The notes beneath the pieces are model-generated. The model did not search any database, was not told the DNA's origin, and was given only the letters and a program-made list of their open reading frames with translations. Positions 25,797 through 33,693 of a DNA stretch of 44,355 nt are shown one piece after another; position 1 is the first letter of the stretch, and every line of letters begins with the position of its first letter. The position numbers and the translations under genes were made by a program. Origin of the DNA: Bacteroidota bacterium (GTDB lineage: Bacteria; Bacteroidota; Bacteroidia; Cytophagales; Cyclobacteriaceae); contig JAEZGH010000205.1 in assembly GCA_023417065.1 (NCBI GenBank), positions 1 through 44,355 on the forward strand, given 5' to 3'.

Positions 25797-26856
25797 TTGA
25801 TTGGGTTTGAAGGACAGCGACAACGTGACCAGCAACAACGTCTGGCGTAATGCGATGAAGACATGCGAAGTCGCCGCGATAACATGTTTCTCTTCCGTAA
25901 ACGGAGCATGGTCTGCAGGGCAACTCATCGCGTGATATCTGAATAAGGTTTTCAGGGGGTTGTCCAAACGGTGCGAACCCTACATCAGGATGTGTGCCGC
26001 CCCAGACGGAAACAACGGGTAAGTTCATGAGTGATGCGAGGTGCATGTTGCTGGAGTCTACGGCCACCATCGCATCGAGGTGTTCCATCAGCGCAAGTTC
26101 CTGTTTGATTTTCAGCTGGCCTGCAGCAACCACACAGTGCTCCGGAAATTGATTTTTCAGCTCTTCAAAATACTTCACTTCCTTTTCGCCACCGCCGAAC
26201 AAAAAGAGCTTCGCATTCAGCTTTTCAATCAATGTGCTTATAAGTGCCGGATAATTTTCCAATGGCCAGATCTTCGAGTTGTGCGCCGCGAAAGGAGCAA
26301 TACCAATCCAGGGCGTATTTTTTTTCAGGTCCTTTTCCTGCAGCCATTGATCAACCTCACGCCGCGTTTCGTCCAGCGGCGAAAGATATGGCGGAGGCAG
26401 AATCGGAAACGCGAAGCCTGCCTTTTCAAAGGCAAGACGGTAACGTTCAACCGTGTGGGGTAGCGTTGTGGTGTTTTTGTTTTCCTTGCGGGTAAACAGT
26501 TTTTTTTGCGCCCTGCCTTTTTCAAATACTACTACAGGAACCTTAAATAATTTGAAAAGGGTTCGCATTACGACAGTCCTGATGTGATCATGAGCGTCGA
26601 TTACGACCTCATAATCTGCGTTCTGAAGCAGTTGGCGGAAGAGTTTCCGCATGCCGAAGATGCCACTATAGGTAACGTCAACATCCGCGGGATATGGGAT
26701 AACGCGGTCGATACCTGCAAAGAAGGATGCAAACTTCGGCCGTGTCACCACGGTAATCTCCACGTCAGGATAGGCTGCGACCAACGACCTGACTACGGGA
26801 ACGAGAAGGACGACGTCGCCCATAGCGGAAAACCGGAGCAGGAGTATCTTACGCAC
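25780..26856 (-). CDS. Glycosyltransferase family 9 (heptosyltransferase-like)
   Basis: A 358-residue GT-B enzyme like the ADP-heptose:LPS heptosyltransferases. The N-terminal block KILLLRFSAMGDVVLLVPVVRSL, the central GIAPFAAHNSKIWPLENY, and the nucleotide-sugar-site region VAVDSSNMHLASLMNLPVVSVWGGTHP are family marks. It carries four Cys near the C-terminus (CRPCSVYGRETCYRGDFAC), seen in many GT9 proteins. Translation probably starts at the GTG at 26856. It lies 39 bases after the DUF4254 gene and overlaps the HAD gene, forming an envelope-glycan operon. Confidence 0.9.
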   Translation of the reverse strand: MRKILLLRFSAMGDVVLLVPVVRSLVAAYPDVEITVVTRPKFASFFAGIDRVIPYPADVDVTYSGIFGMRKLFRQLLQNADYEVVIDAHDHIRTVVMRTLFKLFKVPVVVFEKGRAQKKLFTRKENKNTTTLPHTVERYRLAFEKAGFAFPILPPPYLSPLDETRREVDQWLQEKDLKKNTPWIGIAPFAAHNSKIWPLENYPALISTLIEKLNAKLFLFGGGEKEVKYFEELKNQFPEHCVVAAGQLKIKQELALMEHLDAMVAVDSSNMHLASLMNLPVVSVWGGTHPDVGFAPFGQPPENLIQISRDELPCRPCSVYGRETCYRGDFACLHRITPDVVAGHVVAVLQTQSNDKSN

Positions 26857-26895
26857 AGCGAACCGGGTTTGTTATTACCTTTCTAGTCACGGCAA

Positions 26896-27507
26896 TTAGT
26901 CTTTCTTTTGAGCGTAAAGGATTGGATTCAATGATGCATCGTTGTACATCTTCATCTGGCGGTAAACTTTAAAACGGCGGGCACCGCTTCCGATATCTTC
27001 GATAAGTTCGTCGAACGCAAGCTTCATGTCGTTGCGCTGCTCGAGAAGAATTCCCAGCTTCTGATTGCATTTGGCAATGTGCTCAGCCGAAACATCCTGA
27101 CGAAGTGTTTGCTCTTTCATGTGATAGATCTTGAGCAACAGGATGCTCATCCGGTCGAGTAACCACGCCGGTGTTTCTGAATTGATACGCGCACCTGGCC
27201 TGGGTTGTACTCCTCCGAATTCCTGCAAAAACCAATCGTCGATCTTTTCAACAAGATCAGTTCTATCCTGATTCGATTTGTCAATGCGTCGTTTGATCTT
27301 GATACCTTCTGCGGGGTCGATGTTAGGATCGCGGATAATATCTTCCAGGTGCCATTGCACGGTGTCTATCCAGTTCTTCGAATACAAAAGTTGCTCAAAG
27401 GATCCGTTGGGGAAAGGGTTTTTCACGGGTGCATCTACGTCATCCGTAAGGTGATAGTCGTCGATGCTTCGTTGAAAAACCGTATAACATGATTCTGCTG
27501 ACAGCAT
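26896..27507 (-). CDS. DUF4254 protein
   Basis: A 203-residue, mostly helical protein without signal or TM. Recognisable DUF4254 stretches are FEQLLYSKNWIDTVQWHLED near the start, IDKSNQDRTDLVEKID (residues ~72-87), and ARINSETPAWLLDRMSILLLKIYHM. DUF4254 genes commonly sit beside GT9 glycosyltransferase genes in Bacteroidota, as here, which suggests a part in LPS or surface-glycan assembly, but no activity is known. It is the first gene of the run that continues with the GT9 and HAD genes, and is divergent from the TPK-like gene. Confidence 0.85.
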   Translation of the reverse strand: MLSAESCYTVFQRSIDDYHLTDDVDAPVKNPFPNGSFEQLLYSKNWIDTVQWHLEDIIRDPNIDPAEGIKIKRRIDKSNQDRTDLVEKIDDWFLQEFGGVQPRPGARINSETPAWLLDRMSILLLKIYHMKEQTLRQDVSAEHIAKCNQKLGILLEQRNDMKLAFDELIEDIGSGARRFKVYRQMKMYNDASLNPILYAQKKD

Positions 27508-27581
27508 ATTTTCAGATTGAACTGCAATTTAATTAATTTGAGAGATCACACATGTTTCGTCACCACTAATCCAAAGGAAGG

Positions 27582-28172
27582 ATGTCGTCGCATTATTTTG
27601 TAAAGGAGGGGCAGGAACCGGCGTTAGTTATTCTCGATGGCATGCCGTTCAGTGCAGCAGCTGACCTGCTGGCGTGGGCGCCGCTCGTAGTTGTAGCCGA
27701 TCGCGCGCTTGAAGTTGTCATATCGTGGGGAATCAAGGTCGACGTAGTGGTTACACTTGGAGGTGAGACTGTTGTGAACGACCTGCTTGAGCTTCAGCAG
27801 CCCCTCCATATTATCGCTGCTTCGGATGAAAGTCACGGGATCAGTGAGGTGTTCCGTTATCTGGCATCCGAGCGGAACTCGGCGGTAGCTATCCTTGCCA
27901 GCGAACCAGAAAAAATAATGTCTGCTTTTAATAAAGACAAAGGGACGAATCTGGATATCACTATTCAGAACGGCTCGGTTCGCTGGAGCCGGCTTGCACA
28001 TAACTTTAATAAATGGTTTCCTGCAAGTACGCGTTTTCGCCTTTTTTCAGCCGCTGCAGCGTTTCGGGAAGTTGTGGGCACCGTGCGGGAAGGTGATGAT
28101 TTTGTGACAGTTAGCGATGGAATAATCCAAATTCCGGGCAATCCTGGGCTGTGGATAGGAGAATATTTCTGA
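27582..28172 (+). CDS. Thiamin pyrophosphokinase-like protein lacking the catalytic acidic motifs
   Basis: A 196-residue protein. Its start (MSSHYFVKEGQEPALVILDG) closely resembles what I recall of Bacteroidota thiamin pyrophosphokinases, and the following alternating beta/alpha segments (APLVVVADRALEVVISWGIKVDVVV) fit the TPK N-terminal Rossmann domain. However, where TPK has the GDFDS-type acidic loop it reads VTLGGET, and the later TD-x-x-KA and GxRxDH motifs are absent. Total length is near 200 rather than the usual 210-220. It is probably a non-catalytic homologue; ligand and role are unknown. It sits between the DUF4254 operon (divergent) and the ECF sigma gene (same strand, 94-base gap). 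Confidence 0.6.
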   Translation: MSSHYFVKEGQEPALVILDGMPFSAAADLLAWAPLVVVADRALEVVISWGIKVDVVVTLGGETVVNDLLELQQPLHIIAASDESHGISEVFRYLASERNSAVAILASEPEKIMSAFNKDKGTNLDITIQNGSVRWSRLAHNFNKWFPASTRFRLFSAAAAFREVVGTVREGDDFVTVSDGIIQIPGNPGLWIGEYF

Positions 28173-28190
28173 ATCCTGAAAAACCGGGTA

Positions 28191-28220
28191 GGGGTAAATC
28201 TTTTTCCAGTTGTCATAACC
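28191..28220 (+). promoter_or_regulatory. Candidate ECF-type promoter of the sigma/FecR operon
   Basis: GGGGTAA at 28191-28197 and TGTCATAACC at 28211-28220, separated by a T-rich 13-base spacer, lie 46 bases before the GTG start of the sigma gene. The pair does not fit the housekeeping TAnnTTTG pattern and has the compact look of an ECF promoter, so autoregulation is plausible. This is inference from one site. Confidence 0.35.
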
Positions 28221-28266
28221 CTGAGACCGCAAAAACGTAAATTTCGCTGGAATACAAATCGAAGCA

Positions 28267-28845
28267 GTGGAATTAAACGATAATCAGCTATTGGAAACGC
28301 TGAAAGCGGGAGACATAACTGCTTTTGAAATGCTGTTCAGATCGTATTACCAACCACTTTGCAACTACGCCTACACATTTGTGCAGGACCGCGATGAGGC
28401 TGAGGAGATCGTCCAGACAACGTTTTTGGCTGTTTGGGAGAGAAAGGAAGCGCTCGAGATTCGCACCGCGGTGAAGCCCTATCTTTATGCCATGGTCAGG
28501 AACGCCTGCCTGAATGTCCTCAAACACGAAAAAGTCAAGAAGCAACACGCCGTCGTGCAGATGGCGGTAGGCGAACGCAGCGTCGAATCTGTGGCCCGGA
28601 CTGTCATGGCCTCCGAACTTGAAACGAAGATTTATGAAGCGATGGATACGCTGCCGGAACAATGCCGGCTTGTGTTCAAGCTCTCCCGATTCGAAGAACT
28701 GAAGTATTCTGAGATCGCTGAACAACTGAATATATCCGTGAAGACGGTAGAGAATCACATGGGCAAGGCCTTGAGAATCATGCGCGAACAACTGCGTGAT
28801 TACCTGCCCCTGCTGATTGTGATAATGAATGGATTTCTGAACTGA
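28267..28845 (+). CDS. ECF RNA polymerase sigma factor (FecI-like)
   Basis: A 192-residue sigma-70 family protein with a GTG start. Sigma2 spans about 20-90 (AFEMLFRSYYQPLCNYAYTFV; DEAEEIVQTTFLAVWE; the -10-recognition stretch VKPYLYAMVRNACLNVLKH) and sigma4 about 120-180 (LPEQCRLVFKLSRFEELKYSEIAEQLNISVKTVENHMGKAL). The hydrophobic C-terminal tail (LPLLIVIMNGFL) is common in Bacteroidota FecI-like factors. The FecR-type anti-sigma gene follows seven bases after its stop, so this is a sigma / anti-sigma operon responding to the third gene's product. Confidence 0.93.
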   Translation: MELNDNQLLETLKAGDITAFEMLFRSYYQPLCNYAYTFVQDRDEAEEIVQTTFLAVWERKEALEIRTAVKPYLYAMVRNACLNVLKHEKVKKQHAVVQMAVGERSVESVARTVMASELETKIYEAMDTLPEQCRLVFKLSRFEELKYSEIAEQLNISVKTVENHMGKALRIMREQLRDYLPLLIVIMNGFLN

Positions 28846-28852
28846 ACTGGAA

Positions 28853-29854
28853 TTGAGCAATAGTTACGAAAATATCGACGATCTGCTGGGCAAGTATCTT
28901 GCCGGAGAAGCTTCCGAACAGGAGCGTCTTCAGGTGAGAGCATGGCTTAGTGCCGACGAAGCCAACCTCCGGTACTTCGATCAGATGCAACTCATTTTTG
29001 AGAAAGCCGCGACTGTTTCTCATTTGCAGGAATTCGACACGGATGCAGCATGGGCCAATCTCCGGTCGCGACTGAGAACCGGTGACCCCCGGGTAATACC
29101 CCTTCAAAGAGCGGTTGACTACTCGCTGCTGTATAAGGTTGCTGCCAGCGCAATAATCCTTTTTGGTATTGCGTGGTTCCTTTTCCGTACAACTACAGAT
29201 GATCAGGCTATTGCACCGGTCGAACTTGTCGCTGAAAAAGCCACAGTGTCCGACACGCTGCCCGGCGGAAGCGATGTTACTCTTAACAAGGTATCCCGTG
29301 TTGAGTATGCTTACGACAACAAGAAACAGTCGCACAAAGTAAAACTCTCTGGAGAAGCGTATTTCAATATCCGTAAGAAACCCAGTGAGGACTTTATCAT
29401 CGATGCCGGCGATGTATTCATTCGCGACATCGGTACCTCGTTTAACGTGCGCGCCTATCCTGATTCCGATGAAGTTGAAGTCCTTGTCGAAGAAGGTGAG
29501 GTGCAGTTCTTCACTGCCGACAGTGAGGGCATTACCCTGAAGGCCGGAGGCAAAGGCGTGTATAATAAGAAGTCCAAAGCCTTCGCTATCGAACAACCCG
29601 AACCGAATATAACGTCATACAAGACGCGGAACTTCGTATTCAATGGAGCTAATCTTGGTGCTATGGCAACTGCATTGAATAATGTATATGATACACAGGT
29701 GGTGGTTGCAGAAAATATCCGCAATTGTTCAATAACCGTTTCATTCCACGATGAGTCTATCGACGAAATTATGGCGGTAGTTGCCGAAACCCTTGGCTTA
29801 ACATTGCGTTCGGAAGGTGACAAGATATTGCTTGAAGGACAGGGTTGTGAATAG
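28853..29854 (+). CDS. FecR-family anti-sigma factor
   Basis: A 333-residue inner-membrane regulator. Residues 1-80 form a cytoplasmic domain (SYENIDDLLGKYLAGEASEQE; WLSADEANLRYF) that should bind the sigma factor. One TM helix lies at about 91-111. The periplasmic FecR domain follows (DTLPGGSDVTLN; VKLSGEAYFNI; TSFNVRAYPDSDEVEVLVEEG), and the C-terminal DUF4974 domain (FNGANLGAMATALNNVYD) has an STN-like fold. The start appears to be TTG at 28853; no ATG fits the N-terminus. The 3' end overlaps the next gene by eight bases. In Fec systems this protein receives a signal from the STN domain of an outer-membrane partner. Confidence 0.92.
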   Translation: MSNSYENIDDLLGKYLAGEASEQERLQVRAWLSADEANLRYFDQMQLIFEKAATVSHLQEFDTDAAWANLRSRLRTGDPRVIPLQRAVDYSLLYKVAASAIILFGIAWFLFRTTTDDQAIAPVELVAEKATVSDTLPGGSDVTLNKVSRVEYAYDNKKQSHKVKLSGEAYFNIRKKPSEDFIIDAGDVFIRDIGTSFNVRAYPDSDEVEVLVEEGEVQFFTADSEGITLKAGGKGVYNKKSKAFAIEQPEPNITSYKTRNFVFNGANLGAMATALNNVYDTQVVVAENIRNCSITVSFHDESIDEIMAVVAETLGLTLRSEGDKILLEGQGCE

Positions 29855-31691
29855 ACTAACTTTTATAGTGATCGCGCTCCTGGTATGGAGTGCAGCTACG
29901 AATGCCATTGCGCAGCAACGCAAAACGCCTTTCCTTGAGCGGACCGTCTCAATTACATTTTCCGGCGAATCAGTTGATGCATCGCTCAGAAAATTATCCC
30001 GTCAGGCAGGGTTCACATTTTCGTATGGATCGTCGGTGATAAACGAATCGGAAACTGTGACGGCGCAGTTTACCAACAGCACTGTGCGTGAGATTCTCGA
30101 TCACATTTTTCGCGGGCGTATCGAGTACCGCGAGCGCGGAAAATACGTCATCCTGATCAAAGCAAGAGAACAGACATCATCACGCGATCCGCACGTGCTC
30201 AGCGGCTACGTCATCGATGAAGCAACGGGAGAACGACTGAAGAATGTGAGTGTCTATGATCCTGCAACATTGTCGTCGGCGGTAACCGATGAGTATGGGT
30301 TCTTTAAAATCGAAATCAAAAAACCTACGAGCGATGAAATCAAGCTTGCTGTAAACAAGGCACAGTATGCTGACACCATTGTTGTGGTTCCGGATGCAAA
30401 CGCCCAATTGTTGAAAATTCCGATCCGTTTTGATAAGGATAAAATCAGAACCCTTGCCGACAGCGTGGGAAATAAGTTCATGCGTATGTGGAACTCTTTG
30501 ATGCACGCAACGGACGAGGCTGTAAACATGGAGAATATTTCCGATACACTGTATCGCACTTCGCAGGTTTCGATTGTTCCGTTTGTCGGTACCAACGGGG
30601 CGCTCAGTGGTAACGTCATCAACGACTTCTCATTTAACCTATTCGCCGGTTACAGCCTGGGAAACCGAAGGCTTGAAATTGCCGGTCTTGCCAACGCGGT
30701 CAGAGGCGATGTGGAAGGCTTTCAGTTAGCGGGTCTCGCCAACGGAGTATTGGGACAAGTGAGCGGTGCGCAGTTCGCAGGGCTGGCCAATCTCACGGGG
30801 CGCACCGTCAGCGGGTTTCAGTCCGCTGGTCTTGCCAACGTAACCTTTGCAGATTCTCGGGGCGGCGGACTTGCCGGGCTTGCCAACGTTGCGACCGGAA
30901 GCCAACGGGGCCTGTATGCGGCGGGCCTGGCAAACATTGCTGTTGACAGTTCGGGACCTGCGCAAGTGGCAGGTTTTTTCAATTTGGCACACGGTGGATT
31001 CTCCGGCGCTCAGATTTCGGGAGGAATAAACCTCATAACGAAAGGCGGGCGAGGCACACAGATCGCAGGAATCTTGAACCTCTCGGAAAGCAGCTATCAG
31101 GGTGTTCAGCTATCCGGGCTTTTCAATGTCGCGAAGGACATTCGGGGAGCTCAGATAGGTTTTATGAACTTCAGCAAAAATATGCAGGGTGTTCCATTTG
31201 GGTTTCTGAGCTTGGTGGCAAATGGCTATCATAAACTTGAGATCTCTGCAGATGAAATTTTCTACAACAACATAGCCTTTCGTACCGGCGTACGCCAGTT
31301 TTACAATATCCTCACCGTTGGAGCAAAACCCCATTCATACGAAGATGACCAAACACTCTGGACTTTCGGTTATGGTATTGGTACGGCACCCAGGATTTCG
31401 AAAAAACTGTCGTTGAATTTTGACGTGACATCAAATCAAATCGTGCACGGAAAGATCGAAAAGACGAATCTAATCAATAAGCTGTATACCGGAGTTGATA
31501 TTCACATCACGCCCAACTTCTCCATAACCGCGGGTGCTACGCTGAATGCACACATTACAGACACCGACTACACCGGCTATCCCGAAACTTTCACAGATTA
31601 TACGCCCCACATCTTCGAGGAAAGAACCTTTGGCGGTCACTATAACATGAAGATGTGGTGGGGTGGAAAAGTAGGTATTCGCTTCTTCTGA
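29847..31691 (+). CDS. Exported STN + CarboxypepD-regulatory-like protein with a Gly-Leu-Ala-Asn repeat block
   Basis: A 614-residue protein from a GTG start inside the end of the fecR gene. It has a signal peptide (about 1-23, ending NAIAQ), an STN domain (about 32-95; VSITFSGESVDASLRKLSRQAGFTFSYG), a CarboxypepD-regulatory-like domain (about 118-190; LSGYVIDEATGERLKNVSVYD, TDEYGFFKIEI), and then at about 250-420 some ten to eleven imperfect repeats of roughly 20 residues built on AGLAN or similar (FQLAGLANG, AQFAGLANL, LYAAGLANI, VQLSGLFNV), resembling the Leptospira LA_2272-type surface repeats. A C-terminal beta-rich region ends in IRFF, as outer-membrane proteins do. There is no TonB plug or barrel of SusC size. 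By position it is the signal-giving partner of FecR; it cannot be a classical TonB receptor. Confidence 0.85.
   Translation: MNRLTFIVIALLVWSAATNAIAQQRKTPFLERTVSITFSGESVDASLRKLSRQAGFTFSYGSSVINESETVTAQFTNSTVREILDHIFRGRIEYRERGKYVILIKAREQTSSRDPHVLSGYVIDEATGERLKNVSVYDPATLSSAVTDEYGFFKIEIKKPTSDEIKLAVNKAQYADTIVVVPDANAQLLKIPIRFDKDKIRTLADSVGNKFMRMWNSLMHATDEAVNMENISDTLYRTSQVSIVPFVGTNGALSGNVINDFSFNLFAGYSLGNRRLEIAGLANAVRGDVEGFQLAGLANGVLGQVSGAQFAGLANLTGRTVSGFQSAGLANVTFADSRGGGLAGLANVATGSQRGLYAAGLANIAVDSSGPAQVAGFFNLAHGGFSGAQISGGINLITKGGRGTQIAGILNLSESSYQGVQLSGLFNVAKDIRGAQIGFMNFSKNMQGVPFGFLSLVANGYHKLEISADEIFYNNIAFRTGVRQFYNILTVGAKPHSYEDDQTLWTFGYGIGTAPRISKKLSLNFDVTSNQIVHGKIEKTNLINKLYTGVDIHITPNFSITAGATLNAHITDTDYTGYPETFTDYTPHIFEERTFGGHYNMKMWWGGKVGIRFF
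30660..31220 (+). repeat. Coding repeat block (about ten to eleven ~20-residue units)
   Basis: Degenerate in-frame repeats within the exported STN protein, each with a core like [AS]GLAN or SGLFN followed by a Gly/Ser/Val-rich link (for example VEGFQLAGLAN, VSGAQFAGLAN, VSGFQSAGLAN). The first half is more regular than the second, where LAN changes to FFNL, GINL, ILNL and LFNV. DNA copies are not identical, so this is an old protein repeat. Confidence 0.75.
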
Positions 31692-32804
31692 TCAGGCCAG
31701 CTGAACCGCAGGTCTTTTTCCAAGTTCCTTCAATAGTTTGGCATGCCCCCAAAGAGCCCCCGTGAATGACGGGATTGAATGGTAGGGGAGATTGAATTCT
31801 CTTGCTGTTTCACTGACGATCTTTGACAGGGCCCGGTAATGTACGTGACACACGTTCGGGAATAGATGATGTTCAATCTGGTAGTTGAGTCCTCCGACAA
31901 ACCACGACAACGCACGATTGTTATTGGCGAAGTTTGTGGTGGTATAAAGCTGATGGATAGCCCATGAATTTTCCATGGTACCCTGATCGTCCGGTAATGG
32001 AAATGAGGTGCCCTCAATCACGTGCGCCGGCTGGAAAATAACCGCCAGGATAAAGCCTGCAACGTAGTGCATCAACAGAAAACCCACGACCCATTGCCCG
32101 AAGGTCAGATCGGTTAACAGCATCGGCAATCCGAGGATGTAACCGAAATACAATACTTTGGTTGCAATCAGGATTGCCAGTTCTCGGCCCAGGTTAGTCT
32201 TCTGTCCTTTGATAAGTCCTTCCCGGTGATACTTTGAAATGCGCACAAAGTCTTTGGCAAAGACCCATACCAGGGTCATCAGTCCGTAAAGAAACCATGC
32301 GTATATAAACTGAAACTGGTGCATAGGTTTCCAGTCGCCGTGTGGTGTCATACGAAGAACGCCGCGTGGACTTATATCTTCATCGACATCGTGAATGTTC
32401 GTATAGGTGTGGTGAAGCACATTGTGCTGGATCCGCCAGTTGAGTGCATTTCCGCCCACCATGTTAAGCGAATAGCCAATCAGTTGGTTGATCCATGATT
32501 TGTTGGAGTAAGCACCGTGGTTCGCGTCGTGCATAACCGAAAGACCTATTCCTGCTACGCCGACGCCCATTGTTACACTGATGATCAGAAGGGCCAGGGT
32601 GCCGCTCACGGTATTTGTCAGCAGGATGATAAAAGGAACCCAGTAAAGGCAATACATGAAGATGGTCTTCACCACCATGTGTGTATTCGCGTTGCGCGAA
32701 ATATTCTTCGTTTTGAAATATTGATTTACGCGCTGGTTGAGCGTCGAGGAGAAATCAGTTCCCGTTCGTGAGAACCGAATGGTCGTTGACTGTTTTGTAT
32801 CCAT
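31692..32804 (-). CDS. Membrane fatty-acid desaturase (front-end type)
   Basis: A 370-residue integral membrane di-iron enzyme. The three His boxes are HDANHGAYS, HNVLHHTYTN and the C-terminal QIEHHLFP (with Gln at the first place), the pattern of delta-5/6-type linoleoyl-CoA desaturases. Hydrophobic pairs flank them (about 50-95 and 205-250). There is no fused cytochrome b5 domain, so an external electron donor is needed. It introduces double bonds into acyl chains, tuning membrane fluidity. Its stop codon directly abuts the end of the convergent STN-protein gene (no gap). The upstream TTACTTATCTTTA element resembles a -7 box. Confidence 0.92.
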   Translation of the reverse strand: MDTKQSTTIRFSRTGTDFSSTLNQRVNQYFKTKNISRNANTHMVVKTIFMYCLYWVPFIILLTNTVSGTLALLIISVTMGVGVAGIGLSVMHDANHGAYSNKSWINQLIGYSLNMVGGNALNWRIQHNVLHHTYTNIHDVDEDISPRGVLRMTPHGDWKPMHQFQFIYAWFLYGLMTLVWVFAKDFVRISKYHREGLIKGQKTNLGRELAILIATKVLYFGYILGLPMLLTDLTFGQWVVGFLLMHYVAGFILAVIFQPAHVIEGTSFPLPDDQGTMENSWAIHQLYTTTNFANNNRALSWFVGGLNYQIEHHLFPNVCHVHYRALSKIVSETAREFNLPYHSIPSFTGALWGHAKLLKELGKRPAVQLA

Positions 32805-32855
32805 AAAAAAGCACTAATCATCAAAACAGCAAGACTGTTCGGATCACGAGATAAT

Positions 32856-32863
32856 TAAAGATA
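32856..32863 (-). promoter_or_regulatory. Possible -7 box (TATCTTTA) of the desaturase gene
   Basis: TATCTTTA on the minus strand, 51 bases before the ATG, in the context TTACTTATCTT, an 11-mer also found upstream of the dehydrogenase gene (around 35034-35044). Confidence 0.35.
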
Positions 32864-32921
32864 AGTAAGTTAGAAGTTAGAACGCGTGTTAGGATCGGGT
32901 TATTTCAGGGGGAGGTAAGTT

Positions 32922-33581
32922 TTATGGCAATTCAGCTATAACAGTACGCCCGCCTTTGGTGATATCGCCTATGTTGACGAGAACCTTTGCGTCGAGAGGG
33001 AGGAACACATCGACGCGGGATCCGAACTTGATGAAACCGAACTCCTGGCCTTGTTCGAGTTCCTGGCCTTCTTTTACATAACACTTGATGCGTCGTGCAA
33101 GGGCACCTGCGATTTGGCGGAACAGGATTTCGGGACCGTCTTTCATCTTCACAGCAACCGTTGTGCGCTCATTTTCCGTGCTTGACTTTGGATGCCAGGC
33201 AACCAGATATTTTCCAGGGTGGTATTTGTAGAAGCTGATTTTGCCACCTACGGGCATACGGTTCACGTGGACATTGACAGGCGACATGAAAATGGATACC
33301 TGCTTTCTTTTTTCTTTGAAGTATTCAGTTTCAACCGTTTCTTCAATGACGACGACCTTGCCATCCGCCGGTGCCAGAACCTGCTTTTCATGCTTGGTGA
33401 TATCGAAGATCGGGTTTCTGAAGAACTGCAGGATCAGGAGATAGAAGAGCACGCTCACGAGGATCACGCTGTTCTGGATCACGCGGCTTTCCGGGTAGAC
33501 ATACAGTATCCCCCAGTTCAATAGAAACAGGGCGATAAGCAGAATAAAAAGTAACGTACGGCCCTCGCGGTGAATGGTCAT
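32922..33581 (-). CDS. psd: Phosphatidylserine decarboxylase (short, self-processing form)
   Basis: A 219-residue proenzyme that makes phosphatidylethanolamine from phosphatidylserine. Two N-terminal TM helices (10-30, 36-54) are followed by LAPADGKVVVIEE, the His in PVNVHVNRMPVGG (His105), HPKSSTENERTT, and the cleavage site GS at 187-188 (FIKFGSRVDVFLP), where the pyruvoyl group forms. This is the short type without the long E. coli N-terminus. A TACCTTTG box lies upstream at 33603. cdsA, which makes the CDP-diacylglycerol precursor, is 2 kb away; pssA is not in the window. Confidence 0.93.
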   Translation of the reverse strand: MTIHREGRTLLFILLIALFLLNWGILYVYPESRVIQNSVILVSVLFYLLILQFFRNPIFDITKHEKQVLAPADGKVVVIEETVETEYFKEKRKQVSIFMSPVNVHVNRMPVGGKISFYKYHPGKYLVAWHPKSSTENERTTVAVKMKDGPEILFRQIAGALARRIKCYVKEGQELEQGQEFGFIKFGSRVDVFLPLDAKVLVNIGDITKGGRTVIAELP

Positions 33582-33602
33582 CTAGCAAAATTTAATAAAG
33601 AG

Positions 33603-33610
33603 CAAAGGTA
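33603..33610 (-). promoter_or_regulatory. -7 box (TACCTTTG) of psd
   Basis: TACCTTTG on the minus strand, 21 bases before the psd ATG, matches TAnnTTTG exactly. A -33 element at normal spacing is not clear. Confidence 0.42.
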
Positions 33611-33693
33611 ATAATAGATCGCTTACCTCTGCACGGCAATTGAGTGAATATCGACGGATTATATTACAGGGGTGCCCTGAACAGATCCAAAAA

